NCBI RefSeq assembly: GCF_030272615.1
Contig: NC_081405.1
Location: 654,124,920 to 654,188,919, forward strand
DNA: 64,000 bases
Direction of reading: 5' to 3'
Source of the DNA: Cryptomeria japonica
Taxonomy: Eukaryota; Streptophyta; Pinopsida; Cupressales; Cupressaceae
Shown here: positions 22,464 to 33,732 of the stretch, one piece after another
How positions within the stretch are numbered: position 1 is the stretch's first letter
Layout of the letters: every line of letters starts with the position of its first letter
Position numbers and translations under genes: made by a program
Notes under the pieces: model-generated
What the model was told of the DNA's origin: nothing
Database searches by the model: none
What the model saw: only the letters and a program-made list of their open reading frames with translations

Positions 22464-22740
22464 GGTTATAAATACCTTTATCTGCCTTAAGGAATGATTT
22501 CTTGATGAATTACTTCACTAAGGGTGCCTTCGCTCAAAAATTTTTGAGCTCTCAAAAGTTTGAATGCTCGGTGAATGAAAATGGAGCCAAAACACTTGCT
22601 TTATAATATCATTATCTCCAACTACCACATTTAATGCTTGCCGATTAAGTAATGACTTAACTTATCTGCCAGTATAGAAGTAATTTCAACTTCTTACCAT
22701 CAACCAAGGGAATAATAGCATGTTTCTCATTTAGTTGCTG

Positions 22741-24396
22741 TGTGGGAGAAAAAGCGAGACTAGGTTATCATGTCCTAATCCTACCTCTTGTCACATATTA
22801 CGGAATACGAAAGAGCCTAGAGGTATCGCACAATTGGCTACTTCTTTTTGTGAAAGAGAGAGCCACGGGCTACCTATTAGGGTTTCTATTCCTTTGTTGT
22901 AATTGAAAGGTAAGATTATGCAAGTCCAATTCCTAACCCTAAAATGCAAGTATGAGCTAACAACAAGATTGTAGAATTGAACTTAAACAATGGAAAGCTG
23001 TAAACACAAGGATAAAACAAGAATACAGATGCGTACCCGGAGTCAAAGTTTGACTGAAAATGTTCGGGATGGGGGCGTGGGTGCCACTGTCCTGATTCTG
23101 TCTCGGAACTGCACCTGAAACTGTTGTTTTGCACTCTGGAAAACTGTCTGAAATGTTGTCTGTCAGGAGGACCAGGGCGCCCAGCGCCTCTGTTCCAGGG
23201 ACCAGGGCGCCCAGCGCCCCTGTCCTGGTAGGACTAGGGCGCCCCACGCCCCTGTCCTGGTATTTTGCTCTGCAATTTGATGTGGGGTGTTGTCTCGACC
23301 TGCTTTTCCCGGATCTATAACCTGCGGCGTCGTCCGAGTCCCGAAACCTGCACTTATATCTGAAAAAGGTGTTTGGGCAGCTATATAGGGTTTTGCCTTA
23401 GTCAAACCCCTGCTTCGGTGATTTCCACCTCCACAAATAGCCAAGTTGTATTGTAAAAGTAATGTGTGTGCAGACCTTGTGTGTGTGCAAGATCTAAAAT
23501 GCAAGTAAGCAAACTAGAGCAACCTAGAAAGTAAACCCTAATTGCTTGTCAATGATAATGTAAATGCTCTAAATCAAGATGCAAAGTGATCTAAAGCATG
23601 AATAAATGAGATATTGAAGCTTATGCAAAGACATGAAAACAACATGAAATCATACCCAACCCCCAAGGGAGGGGTACAAGCCGATCTTCAGTCGGTAATC
23701 TCCTATTGTTCTTCAATGTCTTCCAAGCCCTAAATGGATGAATGGAATTGATAAATGCTTGATAGAGGGATGTTGAATGTTGTTGAAGTATTCAAAGATC
23801 TACTCTTTTGTTGCATATGAGGTTCCTGAAAACAAAATTCCAATCCCTTCAAATGAAGAAAGAGAGCTCTTATGTATGAAACCCTAGGTCTCAATTCCAA
23901 CTTTTGGCCGACCTAGAGATTGAATATCCCACCAATTTCTTGGGGTTAAGCTTTATTTTATGATTGAATCGTGCTCCTAAAATTTTGGGAAAAATGTCCG
24001 GGACCGTGTGCACTCCGGGCACCACGGTCCTGACAACTTTTCACCAAATTTTCAGGGCCATCAGATATGATGATTTTAGAGAGAATCCCGAAGTTACAGG
24101 TGATTTCGAGATGTTTTGACCCCCGAAATCAAGCCCCCAAGCTCAGAATAGGGCCTAATTAGGGTTTTTGATTAAGTGATGTATTGGAGGAATAAAATGA
24201 AAGGGGCACACTTTAATGAAAGGGCCGGACTTTATGATGTGGAAAATGATGAAATAGAACCTTTAGACCTAATTAATTTGATTAATTAAGTGCTAAAGGG
24301 GAAATGTAATGCAAAATGCAACTGCGCCAAGGCGGGTGCTAAACTAGGTGTTAAATTGTACTGCTTTAGCAAGTGCGTACAATTTATGACGTTACA
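22741..24396 (-). repeat. 3' LTR of F
   Basis: 1,656 bp, from TGTGGGAGAAAAAGCG to GACGTTACA. Same length as the 5' copy at 33733-35388. Most differences between the copies are transitions. The TATA-like core is at 23381-23388. Confidence 0.93.
23167..23262. repeat. GC-rich tandem repeat in the F LTR
   Basis: Three copies of a roughly 30-bp unit with core GGACCAGGGCGCCCAGCGCC; the third copy has diverged. The other LTR has the same array at 34159-34251. The core GGGCGCCC is palindromic. It stands out against the AT-rich surroundings. Confidence 0.75.
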
Positions 24397-25017
24397 TTTA
24401 GCCCCCACTTTAGCAGTCATATGAGTACTACATGCATATGCAAGCTAAAGTACAGAAAGTAAACATCATTTGAAAAAGGATATATCCATAAGTTGTCGGA
24501 CGAAGCCCCCAGCGGTATCTGCAGTACACAATTAGGAACCGCACCCTACAAAACACACGTTAGATCACAAAATCACCTAATGCTTACTAAGGAAGGTGAT
24601 GAAATTTGCAAGTAGCTATATGCCCCCCCTATTTCAGCTTGCTTATTAGGGAGGTGAAACAGGGTGACATGTTTACTTACGACAAATTGTGTAAGAGAGT
24701 ATTGATGAGGGATGTTCACTGAAAAGGCTTCATCAAAGCACTTTTTGGAACATCCCGAGAGTAGGGGAATGAAAATATGATTCCTACGCAACAAATGGTT
24801 CGAAAATCACATCTCCCAAACTCAAGTTATGATGAAATGAGTGATAGAGGAAAATTAGGGTTTTGAAAGCAAAGGTAAAGGAATGAAAGTATATACTTTG
24901 AAAGAGACATTTGCATTTGTCACTTTGTTGATTCTGAGTACTGTTCATTGCAGAGGAGCCCACATAGCCATCATCATGCCTTCACGATGACCGGAGTGTC
25001 CCACGAGGATTGAGATC
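24397..25017. other. Region between the captured gene and the 3' LTR of F
   Basis: The polypurine tract (minus strand AAAGTGGGGGCTAAA) abuts the LTR at 24397-24411. The remaining 600 bases show no convincing coding region. On the plus strand they precede the captured gene and would hold its promoter and 5' leader, but I see no clear TATA box. Confidence 0.55.
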
Positions 25018-27419
25018 ATGCGACAGGCCGTGATCGACGACGAGCCACTGGACGAGGTGAGTTGACTGAACTTTGACTTTTGATTTTCTGCATTTGACTT
25101 TCTGTGATCATTTGCAGGCCCTGGAGCCCGACTGTGGGTCCCACACAGGGCGCTATGGTCCCTGTGGGGTGCCATGGTCCCTATGGGGTGCCATGGTCCC
25201 CTTAGGGTGCCATGGTCCCTGCAGGGCGCCATGGTCCCTTCAGGGCACCATGGTCCCAATCAGGACTTGGCGAGAGATGCCAGGGTTAGCATACGATGTT
25301 TGACAGTTTGCATGAATGATTTTTGATGATTGAGTACTAATTATAGGTATGTTTTTTTGATGCAGGGTCTCCCGTACATGAGAGAGCACACGGTGGGGTA
25401 GATTCTTCGCAGTTTGCGTGATCAGATTCCCCGACTTACTCAGGCAGAGAGAGAGACATTGTCGATAGTAGGTTTGTGGTCTATGATTCTTATGTCGGCC
25501 ATCCGATTTCATCCCACGATGCTGATGGCACTCATGGAATGATGGGATCCTGACACATGCACGTTCCAGCTTCCAGTAGGGGAGATGACGGTGACACTTG
25601 AGGATGTGTACCACATTCTTCACCTACTGATCAGAGGAGCTACCGTGACATATGTGACCGATCGGTCAGTAGAGGATCATCAGAGGGAGCAGGTATATTG
25701 CATAGGGAGAGTCATGCCGAGTGAGACGAGAGGTCATATCATGGTCAGCTGGCTCTTACATCCTACAGGAGAGGTGCCCCTCATGAGATGTCTTATGATA
25801 GCCATCATTGCACTAGCTGTCTGCCCTAACGGGCGAGGTACACACATGCATGGGGGTCTCACATGGTGCATCAGGGCTATGGAGAGACACAGGAGAGTAT
25901 ATGCCTGGGGTCGGAGTATGCTTGCACATCTCTATCACGACCTCGAGGAGTATGTTTTTGGACAGGGTTGCAGCTTGATGACATGCACACTTCTGCAGTT
26001 GTGGATATTTGAGCACTTTACATGCACTAGGCTTGTCGGCTATCCGATGAGTATGGCTAGCGAGCGACCTAGGGTATTTACTTATCCACTTACCAGCGAG
26101 TGGAGATTTGGAGATCTATTGTATTGGAGAGTGATAGTTGATAGATTGACAGTCGAGGTGACCGTGTGGAGACCATATCTACGGATGCATAGATGGGATG
26201 GGATGGAGAGACAGTTAGCATGCCTACAGAGGAACTGCCTACTGAGAGGATGATATCCACACATCATAGTCCCATTCTACTTTGACCGAGTACGGAGGTA
26301 GTTTGGGCTAGAGCAGTGTGTTCCAGCCGATGTGCCCATCTACACTCAACACTCACGAGTCCTTCCCAGACCCAGAGCAGTAGCGAGACCGATGATAGAC
26401 GATATCAAGATCACAGATATAGAGGGGTCCGATCAGGATGTGGTCACTGATTATGCTGCAGACCCTAGGGTATAGCGCAGGTATCATTCTTGGTTTATGA
26501 GATCATACCCAGGGCCTATCTTTCCACCAGATCACCCGACAGGCCATCCAGGTCCATGGAGGCATGGAGATCGAGATGAGGATCAGGGATCCAAATCGAA
26601 GGAGCCAGAGGAGGGAGAGGATCATGAGGAGGCAGGAGGTCCTGATTCACTTATAGGAGATCAGCCTAGTGCCGAGGAGGAGGGAGATGATGATGAGGAG
26701 AACAAGGATGCAGATGAGGATGGGGATGACGAGGAGGAGGAGTCAGATGCAGCTCCTCACCATTCAGGGGATGATATCGTAGCCTTAGATCCTCCTGTTA
26801 TTCCCCAAAAGGGGGAACACGAGGCGCTACGAAGACCTGCACCTATCGCACATAGATCGCTCGAGCGTGGGGAGCCTAGTAGTTCCCAGTCACAGATGCT
26901 ACCATATCATGATCCCTACTGGCGTGAGGGAGATCTAGGTATAGTAGGTTTATATTGATTGATTAATGTTTTGATGATATAAAATGGTACTAACACAAAA
27001 TCTGTTCTACTGCTACAGCTAATGTGCAGGAGTGGTGCTCCTTGATCCAGCAAGTAGTGATAGATATCTCCACGACAGCGTAGATCCCTAGTTCCTCACA
27101 GGTTGCTTATAGACCTCAAGGGAACGCGGGTCGGCATGATGATTTGTTTTTCCCATTTTGAGTACAGGTAGAGATATGGAGGGAGAGAGAGCGGGCTCTA
27201 TCAGAGGACCTTCAGTGAGCACAGCGTGATCTAGCAGCAGCTCAGGCCGAGGCTACCTCGTATCACGCCATCCTTATGGATAGGGGTTGTAGGAGTTCCT
27301 CTCGGAGCCATTCACGATCTATATCATGGTATACGCCTATGGGTCCACCTGCACGGCCGGATCAGGAGGGAGCATCTAGTCGTCACTCTCTGGCCACCAG
27401 CCCTAGGGATAGAAGATGA
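25018..27419 (+). pseudogene. Captured plant mobile domain (PMD) gene in antisense to F
   Basis: Spliced model: exons 25018-25056, 25118-25297, 25366-26938 and 27019-27419. Introns end in TTTGCAG, GATGCAG and GCTACAG, and the reading frame is kept across all joins. The main exon has the PMD pattern: LRDQIPRL, ALME*WDPDTCTFQLPVGEM, then TVTLEDVYHILHLLIRG, the GHIMVSWLL region, DLLYWRVIVDRL, and VRR*FGLEQCVPADVPIYT. An acidic Glu/Asp stretch (about 26570-26750) and a coiled-coil-like tail (EIWRERERALSEDL) follow. At least seven in-frame stops make it a pseudogene. PMD proteins are known both as host nuclear proteins and as passengers of transposons. Here it lies wholly between integrase and 3' LTR, in opposite orientation, so it is element cargo. 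Confidence 0.85.
25152..25264 (+). repeat. 19-bp tandem repeat in exon 2 of the PMD gene
   Basis: Five copies and a partial sixth of GCCATGGTCCCTNNAGGGT (19 bp). Because 19 is not a multiple of three, the reading frame rotates through the copies. The plus-strand core GGGCGCCATGGTCCCT differs at one base from the minus-strand core of the F LTR array. Confidence 0.8.
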
Positions 27420-28018
27420 TTTTATGATGTAGGGTAGGTCACATTTTGGATGCAGAGTGACCTACCTTTGTATATTGATCCACACACACATATATATATA
27501 TACATGCTTCTTTGTTTCAAACATGTTATCTTTAATGCCTAAACAATGTGTATTGTGATTAAAGTTAATACATTTGGTAGATGTACATGTATGTTCTGAA
27601 TTTAATTTCCATGTGATTGATTTCTCAATGCTCCATGATTAAATTGATACATGTGTGACTTAATTAAAATATTTGATCAAGTACTATATTGATGATAAGG
27701 AAGAAAGTATGTGTTAAGCCTACGAATCATATAACCAATGTGATTTAATTTGAATTTAAACACAACATGACATGATTCAACTTAACACAAAAACATTGTA
27801 TAATATGTCAACATAATGAAAATGTAAATCTTTTGTAATTTACATAAATGAATTCAAGACAAACCATAAAGTAAAGACACATGCTTGTCAGGAATGAAGC
27901 AATATAGATTAAACAAAACATCATTTAATTCTATTTGCTCTAATCAAAGATATGTTAACATATTATCCAATTTTGAAGAAGTGAGAAAGGAAATAGATAA
28001 ATGATAAGGAATGAGGCA
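27420..28018. other. Noncoding spacer between the PMD gene and F integrase
   Basis: AT-rich, about 600 bases, with a short (CA)n(TA)n stretch near 27481-27502. The two genes converge here, so it would hold both 3' ends. No coding features were seen. Confidence 0.6.
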
Positions 28019-29152
28019 TTAAGCATAGTATCTACGCAAGTGCATAGCATTTATAGGGTCTTTAAGAGGCGTACCGTCTACATCCGCTATTTTGTAAGCA
28101 CCTAATCCATAATCTTCAATAACGATATATGGTCCAAGCCAATTAGGACTGAATTTTCCCTTTTCTTCAGGTAAGGCATTCACATTGCGTTGATTCTCAT
28201 AGAGCACTAAGTCACCCACTGAGAAGGAACGTTGAATAACCTTATCATTATAGTTTCGTTGTAGAGTTTTGTGATACGCTTGAATATGCTCAAGAGCATT
28301 TATACGTTGTTCATCAAGCATCTCAAGCTGTTGAAGTCTGTGTTCTCTATAGGAGTCATCATCTATTATACCTTTGAGAGAAACTCTAAGTGATGGAATC
28401 TCTAATTCTAAAGGCATAATAGCATCAGCACCATAAACAAGATTATAAGGAGTAGTTCCCGTGGCAATTCGTACACTCGTTCGGTAGGCCCAAAGAGCAT
28501 AGATTAGCTGAGTACTCCAATCCTTACCATGTTTATTCACGGTTTTGCGAAGAATTTGTTTGATTATTTTATTGGATGATTCGGCTTGACCATTTGATTG
28601 AGGATAGTATGGTGTAGAAAATCGATGTTTGATATGATATTTCTTGAGGAATTGCTTCACGTCTTTATTCTTAAATGATGTCCCATTATCAGAGATTATA
28701 GTGGAAGGTATCCCAAATCGAGAAATAATGTTTTCTAGAAGAAATTGACAAATCACTTCAGCTGTAGTGGAGCGAAGAGGAACAGCTTCTACCCACTTTG
28801 TAAAGTAATCTGTTGCGGTTATAATAAAAACATGTCCTTGAGATGAAGGAGGAGAGATTTTACCGATGAGATCCAACCCCCATGCAGAGAAAGGCCAAGA
28901 AGCTACCTGAGAATGGAGTTCTTGGGCAGGAGCATGAATCAAATTATTGTGTTGTTGGCATTGGTGACATTTCTTAACAAATGAAAAAGAATCCTGCTGC
29001 ATAGTTTGCCAATAATATCCCATACGAAGTAATCTTTGAACCAAGGATTTACCTCCAAAATGCCCCCCACAGGCACCTGAATGCGCCTCTTCAAGAGCAA
29101 TAGGGATTTCTGATTTGTTAAGACAACGAAGGAGAAGACCGTTATAACCCCT
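28019..29152 (-). pseudogene. pol: Integrase of F
   Basis: Same frame as the upstream polyprotein. Zinc-binding part: AHSGACGGHFGGKSLVQRLL and FVKKCHQCQQHN. Catalytic core: WGLDLIGKI (first Asp), SDNGTSFKN (second Asp) and GQAESSNK (Glu), so the DDE triad is intact. The C-terminal domain has the GPYIVIEDYGLGAYKI motif and ends HLRRYYA at the stop 28019-28021. No chromodomain is seen. An in-frame stop near 29150 separates it from the RNase H part. It would insert the element DNA into the genome. Confidence 0.88.
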
Positions 29153-29776
29153 TCAGTAAAGAACATTAGAAAGAATGATATACCTAGCAGACAACTTGCG
29201 AACTCTAGCCCTGGTGTTCCTATTGGAGAAATCAGGAAAGGTACCATCAGTCAAGTATCTTACGATATGCGAGTACCATTCATCTGAGTCTATGAAGTCA
29301 CAACATGTCACCAGGCTGGAATCATCTACAATAGCTGGAGAAGTAAGGTTGTGAATAACAAATTGAAGATCAACCACAGGGTCCTCTAAAGATACAAGAG
29401 AAGCCACACATGCCATTGCGTCTGCATGTCGATTATCTTTTCGAGGAACAGGTTCTATGGTGTAAGAATCAAATTTTTGTAACAAAGAGATAGCAAGGTC
29501 TTTATATTGTGATATCTTGTCTTGTTTTGCTTGATACAGTCCTGTTACTTGTCTTATAATCAGTTGAGAATCTCCAAAAATATGTATGTGTTTTATATTC
29601 AGAGCTAAGGCTACCGTTATTCCTGCTATAAGAGCCTCATACTCAGCAATGTTATTGGTACATAGGAAATTGAGACGATAAGATAAGGGAATAGACTTCT
29701 TTGTAGGAGAAATCAGAACAACACCTGCCCCCGATCCCGTATGACACTTAGAGCCATCAAAATATAACTCCCAAGT
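29153..29776 (-). pseudogene. pol: Second RNase H domain of F
   Basis: Downstream of a TAA at about 29776-29778 the frame continues TWELYFDGSKCHTGSGAGVV, then CTNNIAEYEALIAG, FGDSQLIIRQV and VPRKDNRHADAMA. This is the archaeal-type RNase H typical of the Tat branch of Ty3/Gypsy, in addition to the usual domain upstream. It would remove RNA from the RNA-DNA hybrid during reverse transcription. Confidence 0.85.
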
Positions 29777-32700
29777 TTAATCTTTCTCTATACAAAGGAT
29801 GAAATCGTCAGGAAAAGACTCAGGGTTAGGGAAGGAGAAAGGTGAAGGGGCCTCAACTAAGTGATCGGTCAACGCTTGCCCTTTAATTGCCCTTTGTGAA
29901 ACAAATTTAAGGTCAAATTTAGTTAACATCATAACCCACTTAGCTAGGCGTCCTGATAAATCAGTTTTAGAGAAAAGATGCTTCAATGGATCAAACTTTA
30001 CCATGACGTGGACTTCTGAGTTTAAGAGATAATGTCTCAATTTCTGAGTCGCAAACACCAAGACCAAGCATTGTCTTTCTATCGTAGAATATCGGGTCTC
30101 ATAATCGAGTAAGGTATGACTTATATAATAAACCGTACACTCCTTACCATCTTTATCATGTTGTGCCAATAATGCTGCAAGAGCATGAGAGGACGCAGCC
30201 GTATAAAGAAGGAAGGGTTTAGAAGGTTCAGCCGGTCGAAGGATAGGAGGATTAGCCAAATACATTTTTAAATCTTCAAATTCTTGCTGACAATCCTCAT
30301 TCCATTGAAAAGTGATATTCTTTTTGAGAAGTTGAGTGAAAGGAAAAGTATGATCCGCAAGTTGAGATACAAACCTACGAATAGCTTGAATCTTTCCTTG
30401 TAAGCTTTTGAGTTGAGACACATTTCTAGGAGGTGGCATGTTGACAATAGCATCTATTTTCTTAGTATCCACCTCAATCCCATGATGCGAAACTATGAAT
30501 CCTAATAGTTTTCCACTATCCACACCAAAAACACATTTTCGGGGATTCAAGCGCATGTGATATTTACAAATCCTTTCAAAGATTTGACGAAGGATCTTAA
30601 TATGATCTATGCGAAGAATGGATTTGGCTAAAACATCATCAACATAGTCTTCTAAAATCTTATGCATGTAATCGTGAAAGATAAGGGTCATCGCTCGTTG
30701 ATAAGTTGCACCGGCATTTTTAAGTCCGAAAGGCATCATTATCCAACAAAACGTACCCCAAGGAGTGGTGAAAGCAGTTTTGAATTGATCTTGAGGGTTA
30801 ATGAAAATTTGATTGTATCCTGAAAAACCATCCATGAAGGATAACAAGGCATGTCCTGCCGTAGAATCAACTATCATGTCAATGTTCGGAAGAGGGAAAT
30901 CATCTTTTAAAGAAGCCTTATTTAAATCTCGGAAATCGGTACACATTCTTATTTTATTATCTGGTTTAGCCATAGCAACAATATTTGAAATCCATGGGGA
31001 ATAATCAATAGGGCGGATAAATCCAGCCTCCAATAACTTTTCAATCTCAGCCTTAACAAGCAGAGCCACCTTAGGATTCATTTTTCGAATCTTTTGTTTC
31101 ACGGGCTTCGCATCAGGAACTAAGACAATATTATGGGTAACAATCTTAGGATCTATACCAGGCATGTCAAAGTATGTCCAAGAAAAGATCTCGGGGAATT
31201 CATGCAATAAATCATCATATTGTTTTTGTTCCTCTTCGTCCAGACATTTTCCAATTTTAATAACTTTTTCTTCATTGCAAGGATCCATCTTAACATCAGT
31301 GGTGTCACTTATGAGAAGATTACTTTGTTGAGGAGTATCCTTTAACTGAGGGAATTCTTTCACAATCTCATCATTATCAATCTCTTTTCCAAAATAGGCT
31401 TCAGTGTTCAAACAATAAGGGAGTCCCCTATTGTGATGATAACGAGGAAGAGTATCATATGCTCCTAAAAACTCAGCTAAAGCATCATCGGTAGGAAAAA
31501 CATCAAAAGCACAAGCACATGAAGGATCCTCATCAATGTACTCGGGGTGTTGTATTGATAGAGATGTAGAAATAGTATTAACACTAATACATGGTCTCTT
31601 AGAAGCTTTAGTACGCTTGCAGGGATTATAGCCAAGTCCAAAGGCATGGTTGTGAAGATTATTCTCTAAAGGAAATTTTATCCCTTGTTCATGAGCACCA
31701 CAACCATTTCCATGATACCCATGCTTAGCAAAAATGCAAAAACCATGACCATAACGATCAGCCATTTCAGATAGAGAAGGCGGTTTTTCATAAGACAAAG
31801 AATCAAACTCTTCAGAATTAGAGGTGTGAGGAGAAGAAGTTTGAGAAGCGGCCACAAAATTATTACTCATAGGTTCAGGTAATGTTGATTGATTTTTAGC
31901 TTCTTCCTTCTTTTCAACCTTAAGCTCTCTAGAAGGAACCTCATATTCACCTACAAAGGTGGGATTAAAATCAAGGGATCCCCAATCGTCGTCTGCGAGA
32001 ACCTTCTCAGGATCAAAATCCTTCTTATGTGTAGTTTCACGTCCAGAAGAGTCTTCTTCAGGAGCTCCAGACTCATCCAAAGAATTTTGATAATCAGAGA
32101 GAGAGGACTCATCGATAGGTATCTTGTTTAAAGAGTCATCACTAGACGAGGACGGCTTAGAAGAACCCCCCTTGGAAGTAGATGTTTGCAAACAAGCTTG
32201 AAAATTAGTATCACCTATCAAGGTATATGTCTTATTGTTATAGATAAACTTAACTTGTCTATGCAAGGTAGAGGGGACAGCTTGCATACTGTGAATCCAA
32301 GGTCTCCCTAATAACAAGTTGTATGTTAGATTTCCCGACATAACATGGATAGGAGTAGGCAAAGTAACAGGCCCCACTGTGATGGGTAAGGTGATAGTAC
32401 CTAATGAAGTTTTAGCCACATTATCAAAGCCTCGAATAGGATGAGAGTCCGGCTCAATTAGGGATGTATCCACATTCATCTTATGCAAAAGATTAATGCT
32501 ACACACATTAAGACCAGAGCCATTATCTACTAGTGTTCGTCTTATAGCAGTGTCTTTCATGATAACCACAATCATCAAGGGATCATATTGATGTTGAATT
32601 TCACTAGTAGGCAACTCATCTTGGGTAAACATAATTTGAGCTTTAGGATTCATCACAAAGTTAACCAAAGATGCTATATTACTAGATGTATTCGGTGGAG

Positions 32701-33016
32701 GAACATTCAAATCTTTCAAGGCATCTTGTAACATTCCATGATGAGCGGAAGAAGTTTGAATCCAATCCCAAAGGGATATCTTAGCAGGGGTAACTTTAAG
32801 TTGTTCTATGAGATCATATTCCTTACTAAGAACTTGTGAAATACGTGGAGCTTGTGGAAGAATTGGTTGAGGATTTGGAAGAGAAACTGGAATAACAGGA
32901 GGAGGACTAGGCTGCCTATTATTTCTGGTATGATAAGTATGGGCAACCGCATGATAACTCTCTCTAGTTATTTGCTTGGCATAACTATAAGGACTTATAG
33001 GTTTTCTTCCTTGCAC
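29777..33016 (-). pseudogene. pol: Protease, RT and first RNase H of F
   Basis: 1,079 open codons without a stop. Protease: TLVDNGSGLNVC near residue 165. A G-patch-like segment YGHGFCIFAKHGYHGNGCG lies near 31700-31766, between protease and RT. RT: IRPIDYSPWISNIVAMAKP, RMCTDFRDLNKASLKDDFPL, MPFGLKNAGATYQRAM, and catalytic YVDD at 30635-30646. First RNase H: FLLYTAASSHALAALLAQ, then YSTIERQCLVLVFATQKLRH. The open length shows this element is recent. It is part of one frame from 33565 to 28019 with only three internal stops. Confidence 0.9.
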
Positions 33017-33028
33017 AATGATGATTGG

Positions 33029-33565
33029 CTAATTCGGAGTATGAAAGGAATCATGATCATACCCTCCTTGGACAGTAAGGAGAGGTGATTTAGGACCTTG
33101 AAAGGTGGGAGAAGGATAAGCACCTTGGACTTCAAAGAGAGGCTTTTTATGCTCATTCAAGTTTATCATGTTAACCAATTTAGAAGTCTTGTTCTTGTTT
33201 AAATATTTCGATAAAGCCACAAAGTCATCAAGAGCATCATCCAACAAAGCATGATCATATCTATCAAAAGGTTTATCTTTTGGTTCGAAAGGAGATATCT
33301 CTTCATAGAGGGGATTGTTGAAAACAACCATGTTACTAGATTTAGTGGAAGAGTTGATAGGAATGTACCCTTGAGAGGAATCATTCAACTTATCTTTCTC
33401 ATCACAATGAAATGGCATAGTAACAAGGTTTACGAGTTTTTGGTAAAATGAAGGTTTGGCATCTTTAGGGTTCAAAAACTCATCTAAAGCTTCATCTACT
33501 TCATCTTGGCTATACTCATAATAATCATCATAAGCATGAACATTTTGCAAATAAAAGTCTGACAT
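33029..33565 (-). pseudogene. N-terminal part of the F polyprotein, no gag domain recognised
   Basis: ATG 33565 gives MSDFYLQNVHAYDDYYEYSQ and a hydrophilic acidic region ending PN, then a TAG (33029-33031), and the same frame runs on into the protease block. Neither a retrotransposon capsid domain nor a zinc knuckle is visible. The leader from the primer binding site to this ATG is only about 145 bases, so capsid and nucleocapsid appear to be missing rather than hidden in another frame. Compare G, where a full gag lies in this position. Confidence 0.65.
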
Positions 33566-33709
33566 TTTGAAATAAAAGTTAAATGAAATTTAAACACACA
33601 ATGCAAAGAAACACACTCTTTTTTTTTTTTTTTAATGAAAATGAAATGAAAACAAACTAAATCTAGATCTAGATCTAACAAATGCAATGCAAGAAGAAGC
33701 AATGATAGA

Positions 33710-33727
33710 TTCACATCGGGTTCACCA
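33710..33727 (-). promoter_or_regulatory. Primer binding site of F
   Basis: Minus strand TGGTGAACCCGATGTGAA, five bases after the 5' LTR. G has the identical 18-mer. The priming tRNA is not assigned. Confidence 0.75.
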
Positions 33728-33732
33728 AAATT

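Noticed and set aside
23129-23504. Open frames over the GC-rich array of the F LTR
   Set aside because: Their length comes from the low stop frequency of GC-rich repeats; the copies in the two LTRs do not keep one frame.
25018-27419. PMD gene as an independent host gene
   Set aside because: It lies entirely between integrase and 3' LTR of one element with clean LTRs, so it is cargo.
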